A stretch of DNA of 64,000 nt from assembly GCF_025698545.1 (NCBI RefSeq), contig NC_068566.1, positions 45,425,192 to 45,489,191 of the forward strand. Reading direction: 5' to 3'. Shown here in pieces: positions 58,830-64,000 of this stretch. How positions within the stretch are numbered: the stretch's first letter is position 1; the number at the start of each line of letters is the position of its first letter. The notes beneath the pieces were generated by a model. It searched no databases. It saw only the letters and a list, made by a program, of their open reading frames with translations, and had not been told where the DNA came from. Source of the DNA: Gossypium raimondii. Its lineage: Eukaryota; Streptophyta; Magnoliopsida; Malvales; Malvaceae. The translations under genes were made by a program, and so were the position numbers.

Positions 58830-61130
58830 TCAAGCATTTTTCTTCAACTTTCCTCTTAACAACAATTCCCTCTTCATCCAATATACCAAAAACTCATTCC
58901 AAGTATCAATAGGTCCTGGCAAACACCAATGAACACAATCATTTACTGATACATTCCTGTTCATTGAATGTCCATACCTATTTGGATGCCCATCTGGTCT
59001 CAACCACATGATTTCAGTGATATTTATAAGTACAAATCTCAACCCATTTTGTATCCCTTCTTCTACCTTAGCTTTCCTAAATTCCTCAACTTGAGTCAAA
59101 TAAAACTCTTTATTATACTCTTCTATTTTCATCTCTTTTGTAAAGGGTCTTGTTCTATCACAACTCCCACCATTATTCCAATCCCCATTTTCAAAATGGG
59201 CTGCTGAAAATGTCCTTAAAAATGTAACCCCTTCATAGTTTTTAAGGCTAAGAAGGGTTTTAAAAGTTGTTTGAAATGCCATTTTGTACCCATAATACCT
59301 TGTGAGGCTAGTGATGTTGCTGTGGTTGCATTTGTGGCAACCTATGAGTTGACCATCTTGGTAGTACAATAATGGGCGAAAGAACCATTGGCCTACTGAT
59401 ATGATTACATAATCAAAATTCTTAATCTCATTTGCCCATTCTTCATCAGCTTCATCTAAGTATAGGCTCATTAAGCTGTTGAATGAATGGCCTTCTGGGT
59501 CTGAATCTTTGTATTTAACTAAGAATGGTGACCACAATGCTGATAATGTGAAATTGTATTCACTATAGAACAAATGTGTTGAATAGATTGAGGCTGATGG
59601 AGATTTGTTTGATATGTCCTCTGCATAAGTTACCTGAAAAGATAAAATGCAAATTCAGGGGATTAAAGTAATAGAAGTTAGATTGAATTTCGTCTCTTCT
59701 ATTCAAAAAATGAGTAAATTAGTCATTATACATTAGATCAAAGAATAAACTGGTTCTTCTATTAAAAATTCTATCAATTTTTAGTGTTAAAAACTGGTCT
59801 CTATCCATCAATATAAAGTACATGTGTTACACCAAGTGTAACTGTCTGATTATTTTGTTAACCACTTCAATATTTTAACAGTAGAACTGAATGAAATTTT
59901 TAACAAAAACAATAGCAAAAGTATCATGAAGGCCCCTGTACTAAGAGTCAGATTGCATTTTGCCTTCTCTACTTAAAAAAGGGGCAAATTAGCCCCTATC
60001 TGTTAGATCATACAACAAACTAGTCCTTTCTATTAAGAACTCCATCAATTTTTAGTGTTAAAAACTTGTCCCTATAAGTCGACATAAGATACACATGGTA
60101 TGTCATATGTAACTGCCTAATTATTAAGCCAGCTTTTAATACTACAAATATATGAACATTTTAGGGTAAACTATTGTAGAGGCCATCCAACTATGGTCTC
60201 TTTTTTTTGTCACCTAACTATTAAAAGTTACAAAATGGTCACCCAACTATTAGTAAATTTCTTTTTGGTCACCTAACTATTTAATTTTGTCTTTTTTGGT
60301 CACCAACGGGCTAATGTAAAATTACAAACACTCAAAAAACCAAGATAGTTAGATGACCAAAAAAGACAAAATTGAATAGTTGACTGGCCATTTTTTAATT
60401 TTTCATAGTTGGATGCCGCAAAAAAAAATCATAGTTGAGTGAATTTTTTAACAAAAAAAAGGACCAATATGCTCTTTGAACTAATGTACAAGGACTAATT
60501 TACCTATTTTTTGAGTAGAGGGGACAACTTTTACCTAAAAACAACCTACTTACCCTTTGATCTAACGTATAAAAACTAATTTATTCTCTTTTTTTAATAA
60601 AAGAAATAACGAAATACAATTTAACCCGAATATAAAAACCTTGATGGTACTTTTATCTGTTTTAAAAGGATGATTGAAAAGAAGCAACTTTCACTTACAT
60701 GAGCTAACAAGCACAGCAACGATTGCATTTGGTTCCTTCCTACAGAATCACCAACAAACGCCATTGATTTCCCTCGAACAATCTCTAAAAACTGAGTTGC
60801 ATCAAAGAGAGGTAACTCACAACCAAATGGCTTCCATCTCCATTTCATGAACTGTAAATCAGGTCTCCCAAACTTCATACAATTATGCTGATCAATAATG
60901 AGGGGACATGTTTCATTGGTGTAATAAGGACCTTGAGGGTAAATCACCCATTTTCCACTAAACACATCACATTTATCATCATCACCACCACCTAACTCAG
61001 TGCTTCTTCTCAAGCTGCTTGACAATGGAGGATGGGAATTTTTCAAAAGAATTAAAGGGATGGAAGTGATAAAAATCAAAGAAAGGGTTGAAACAAGAAA
61101 TTTTTGGCAATTGGTTTGATGAAATTTCAT
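58830..61130 (-). CDS. TBL-family (trichome birefringence-like) polysaccharide O-acetyltransferase
   Basis: Golgi enzyme family that acetylates wall polysaccharides such as xylan, mannan or xyloglucan; the substrate of this member is not evident. Two exons on the minus strand, 61130-60699 and 59633-58830, join at phase 0 to give 411 residues. The ATG at 61130 is the first in frame; the longer frame starts with a TTG codon. Residues 11-30 are a single hydrophobic signal anchor. The TBL domain with CDVFSGKW, then the catalytic GDS motif ([10 protein letters not shown], Ser129), and the DxxH motif in [10 protein letters not shown] (Asp376, His379) are all present. Length and motif order fit a complete enzyme. 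The intron (1065 bases) is unusually rich in palindromic repeats. Confidence 0.93.
59680..60660. repeat. nested palindromic MITEs within the TBL intron
   Basis: Successive shells pair with each other: AGATTGAATTTCGTCTCTTCTATT near 59685 with its complement ending near 60630; AAAAGTATCATGAAGG near 59925 with CCTTGATGGTACTTTT near 60640; and GGGTAAACTATTG / GTCACCTAACTATT arms at about 60168-60445 in the centre. They belong to the families at 10738 and 35808. No coding capacity. The whole insert lies within 59634-60698, so splicing removes it. Confidence 0.65.
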
Positions 61131-62157
61131 GGTTGGGAAGATAGAAAAAAGCAAGTGAACTTGTTGAAGTTATATATGAATTTTGACAAGGGCTGAGTGG
61201 CACCAACTAATTCATCATTATCATAATGAATGAATCCCCAATGTTTTTTGTTTGTTTCAAAAGAATGCTTATTATATTTGTACATCTTTATAGTAAGAAA
61301 ACATGGGAGTTCTCTTATGGTATATAGCAAAATGGTCCATTGTTTTTGAAGGAATAATATTAGGTATAATATTGGAAATTTAAATGGTATAATATCAAAT
61401 TTAGTCTTTAGCGTTTTCATTTTTTTTTTGTTAATTTGGGTCTTATTCTTTTCTTTTTATCCAGTTAAATTTAGTTATTAACCTTTCAAAAAAAAGTCGA
61501 ATTTATCTTTTAATGGAAATGTTGACTAAAGCATTAACATGACAAAATTTAATATTTATAAAATATTTAAAAATACACGTGGATTATCATGTTGTCTGTC
61601 GTGCTTGAAAGTTTAATGTTTTGTTTAGTATTTCCATTAAAATAACAATTTGACTCTTTTGAAAAGTTGATGGTCAAATTCGACTCTTTTAAAAGATGAA
61701 GGAACAATTTTAGAATAAAATAATAATGACCAAATTAATAAAATATATAAATGTTAAGGGTTAAATTTATAAATATACTTATTTAAATTGAATGATTGGA
61801 GTTAAGAAATGAATAAAAGAGAAGCAAAACCACGATTTTACAGTCAAAACCAATCAACTTCAGTCTCGTCTTTTATTTTTCATTTTAAATTTTTTCGGCA
61901 ATTATAAAAGTCGGCTTAAATGACAAATCGATATATGATAAAGAAAAGGTTAAATTCTCTTATTAGTTCTTGTACTTTGTAAAATTATGGATTTAATCCT
62001 ATAGTTTTTAAAATTTAAAATTTTAATAACCACCAAATGATAACATTTAAATTCAGTTATTTCCTATATATGATGTGCAAAATATTTTATAACGATTATC
62101 ATTTGTGTTCATGGGCGAAGTTAGAAATATTGATAGGGGTCGGGATATTTATAAAAA
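61131..62157. other. TBL promoter side and intergenic DNA
   Basis: Directly upstream of the TBL start (to about 61400) lies ordinary AT-rich sequence with no sure TATA box. About 61380-61760 is a dispersed repeat ('aatttagtctttagcgtttt ... ggttaaatttataaatata') similar to 11930-12110 and 20870-21010. No gene. Confidence 0.4.
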
Positions 62158-62724
62158 GGGTAAACTACATCCAATGTTATTAAACTATTAGTAAGTTCAT
62201 ATTTTGATCACTCCACTACAAAAAGTTGTAAAATAGTCGCTAAATTGTTTAAAAGTTTTCATTTAAGTCATTAAACTATTTGAAATTTTTTATTCAAGTC
62301 ACTAGGCTATTAAGTTTTTTTTTTTAAGTTCGTCTAGAAAGCTTTAATCGACAATTCAATAACCGGTATGGTGGGTCAATACCCATCGATGAGTAGAAGA
62401 ATATACCTTAGATCCAAGTTGATCATACGATTAGTGTTAGAAACCGGAAAAGAAAGTTATTTGGATTTTGGTTTGCCGATTCGTGACGTTTAAAGTTGTT
62501 TCTTAAAGAAAAAAAAAACTAAACTGTAGAAGAGAAGGGAAAGAAGAGCTTTTGATTGGTACAGATAGTGCAAACAGAGAAAGCCATACTACAAAGATTT
62601 TAACAACTCAATGACTTAAATGAAATCTTTCGAATCATTTAATAATCATTTTTGTAACTTTTTAAAGTTGAGTGACCTAAACATAAACTTACTAAAGTTT
62701 AATAACACTGGGTGTAGTTTACCC
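62158..62724 (+). mobile_element. 567-bp Mutator-like MITE
   Basis: Ends GGGTAAACTACATCC and GGGTGTAGTTTACCC, with long inverted arms and the same core as 49885-50439. The 9-base flanks TTATAAAAA (62149-62157) and TTATATAAA (62725-62733) agree at 8 of 9 positions. The frames at 62620-62876 lie on its edge and are not genes. Confidence 0.8.
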
Positions 62725-63788
62725 TTATATAAACTAATAAAGACAAGCATAAAATGTGCTTGGGTTAGACATTTACAAATATGGATGAGTTTGGATAAAA
62801 TTTTAGGCTCATATTTTAAACCAAGCCGAGCTTGACTTGAAGAAGCATAAAACGTACCAAATTTTCGAAAGTACATGGACTAAAGTTGAGCAATTCGAAA
62901 AAATACAAAGACTAAATCTATAAGTTTCATAAATTATAGGGACTAATAGCAAAATTTAACCTAAAAAGCACTTTTTGTCATCTTTCATCCATTGGAAGCA
63001 TTATATGACACATATTCATTTGGATCTGAATTATATGCATGAATCTTTGGTTTTTGAAGGGGGACCTCCTAAGAGTTTTTAACTTCAATCATCAGTCAAT
63101 ATCATTTCATTCTAAAACTAAATATTTGCAGCAATGATGAGTCTCACCCCTCCCCTCCCCTCCCCCCAAAACAAGAAACCCATGAGCCCACACCATGTTA
63201 GCCCCTCGCTTTAGTACTTGTCGTGACCCCAAAGTGAAAATTAGTCTTTGTTTATAATTACTACTAGTACGATGTTCTTAGACAGGCTTGGCTTAGAAGC
63301 AAAGCAATTGTTATTGCAAAATTTTACTGCTCCTAACTTCAATTATATAAAGTTATATGTATATATAATGGAGTTGTAATTCCACTATTATCTTACTAAG
63401 CGTCAATGGAGTAAATAAGTTTCACAAATGAGTAATTATTTGATACAGCATTTATGGAATGCTTTAGATTCCATAAATAGATTAAGAGTGTGACAAGTAT
63501 CATATTTATTTGTGTTGAGTGTTTATTTCTCCATTTCCTTTCTCAAGAAGGCTCGTCTTCATATATATATACAAGGCACAGTCCATTGACGTGACATGGT
63601 AAAGGTAACTAGGCACCATGTGTGGCTACACGTTACTCCCTAGGAGTTACACGCGTTCTCAAATATTTCCCAGAAAATATGGGCGAACTGGGGGCAAACA
63701 AGAGTATAGCTAGTTGGACTATACCTCGTGAATTGGGATGAATGGCGAACACACGTGTCCTCGATAAGAAAGTTAGAGAACAGACGAG
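62725..63788. other. intergenic DNA, possibly the promoter side of a gene beyond the window
   Basis: This contains a repeat fragment (62770-62940), a C-rich tract (63150-63168) and, from about 63540, less AT-rich sequence with ACACGTGT (63751-63758) and TACACGCG words that could be regulatory. No coding region is visible. Confidence 0.35.
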
Positions 63789-63872
63789 GGATCAGATATC
63801 AGATCAGATATATATGACAAGCTCTACATTGGATCAGATATCAGATCAGATATATATGACAAGCTCTACATT
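63789..63872. repeat. perfect 42-bp direct repeat, two copies
   Basis: Units 63789-63830 and 63831-63872 are identical (each begins GGATCAGATATCAGATCAG). Each unit also contains short GATCAGATAT sub-repeats. The lack of any difference suggests a recent duplication or slippage. Confidence 0.95.
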
Positions 63873-64000
63873 CCTTATATTAAAATTTTTATATTTTTAT
63901 TACATGATACACTTGTCACATTTTCATGATATTAATCTTACTCGTCAATTGTTTTTTACTCTATTAATAGTTAACTCAATTATTACGGTTTTAATGATTG

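Noticed and set aside
61131-61154. Longer N terminus for the TBL protein
   Set aside because: The first codon of that frame is TTG, not ATG. The ATG at 61130 directly precedes a good signal anchor.

Overview
This is a window of a plant nuclear genome: about two thirds AT, short exons with GT-AG introns, cytosolic-type tRNA genes, and long gene-poor stretches packed with short palindromic transposons and old LTR pieces. The protein families are typical of a eudicot, and the kinds of dispersed repeat make cotton or another Malvaceae plausible. That last point is an inference from memory and cannot be checked here.

Layout. (1) 1-7.5 kb, plus strand: a complete CH-domain kinesin-14 gene in 20 coding exons, one of whose introns is an AT-AC, U12-type intron. 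(2) 8.8-23.8 kb: a decayed cluster built from repeated modules. It holds three identical tRNA-Val(CAC) genes, two identical tRNA-Asp(GTC) genes, one tRNA-Asp relic and three copies of a small secreted cysteine-rich peptide gene, all of which look broken. A LINE tail and a 2.8-kb solo-LTR-like fossil lie between units. (3) 25.0-27.3 kb, minus strand: a DUF3527-family gene. (4) 28-41.5 kb: no intact gene. It contains a telomere-motif foldback element, a second LTR-like fossil on the minus strand, a PHD-finger pseudogene fragment, and an old tandem duplication (about 35.3-38.0 and 38.3-41.4 kb) whose two halves received different transposons at nearly the same point. (5) 42.2-43.3 kb, plus strand: a single-exon plastid HAD-family protein like the riboflavin-pathway phosphatase PyrP2. 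(6) 43.3-54.9 kb: repeat-rich, with a 3.4-kb element bounded by long inverted repeats and a 555-bp Mutator-like MITE with a perfect 9-bp target duplication. (7) 55.0-57.2 kb, plus strand: a complete three-exon beta-tubulin gene. (8) 58.8-61.1 kb, minus strand: a two-exon TBL-type O-acetyltransferase whose intron is filled with nested palindromes. (9) 61.1-64.0 kb: intergenic, with another Mutator-like MITE and a perfect 42-bp direct repeat.

The five intact protein genes do not form a pathway, although kinesin-14 and beta-tubulin both belong to the microtubule system and TBL acts on wall polysaccharides. The most informative non-gene content is the tRNA and cysteine-rich-peptide array, where shared and missing insertions order the duplications, and the set of palindromic elements with 9-bp target duplications.
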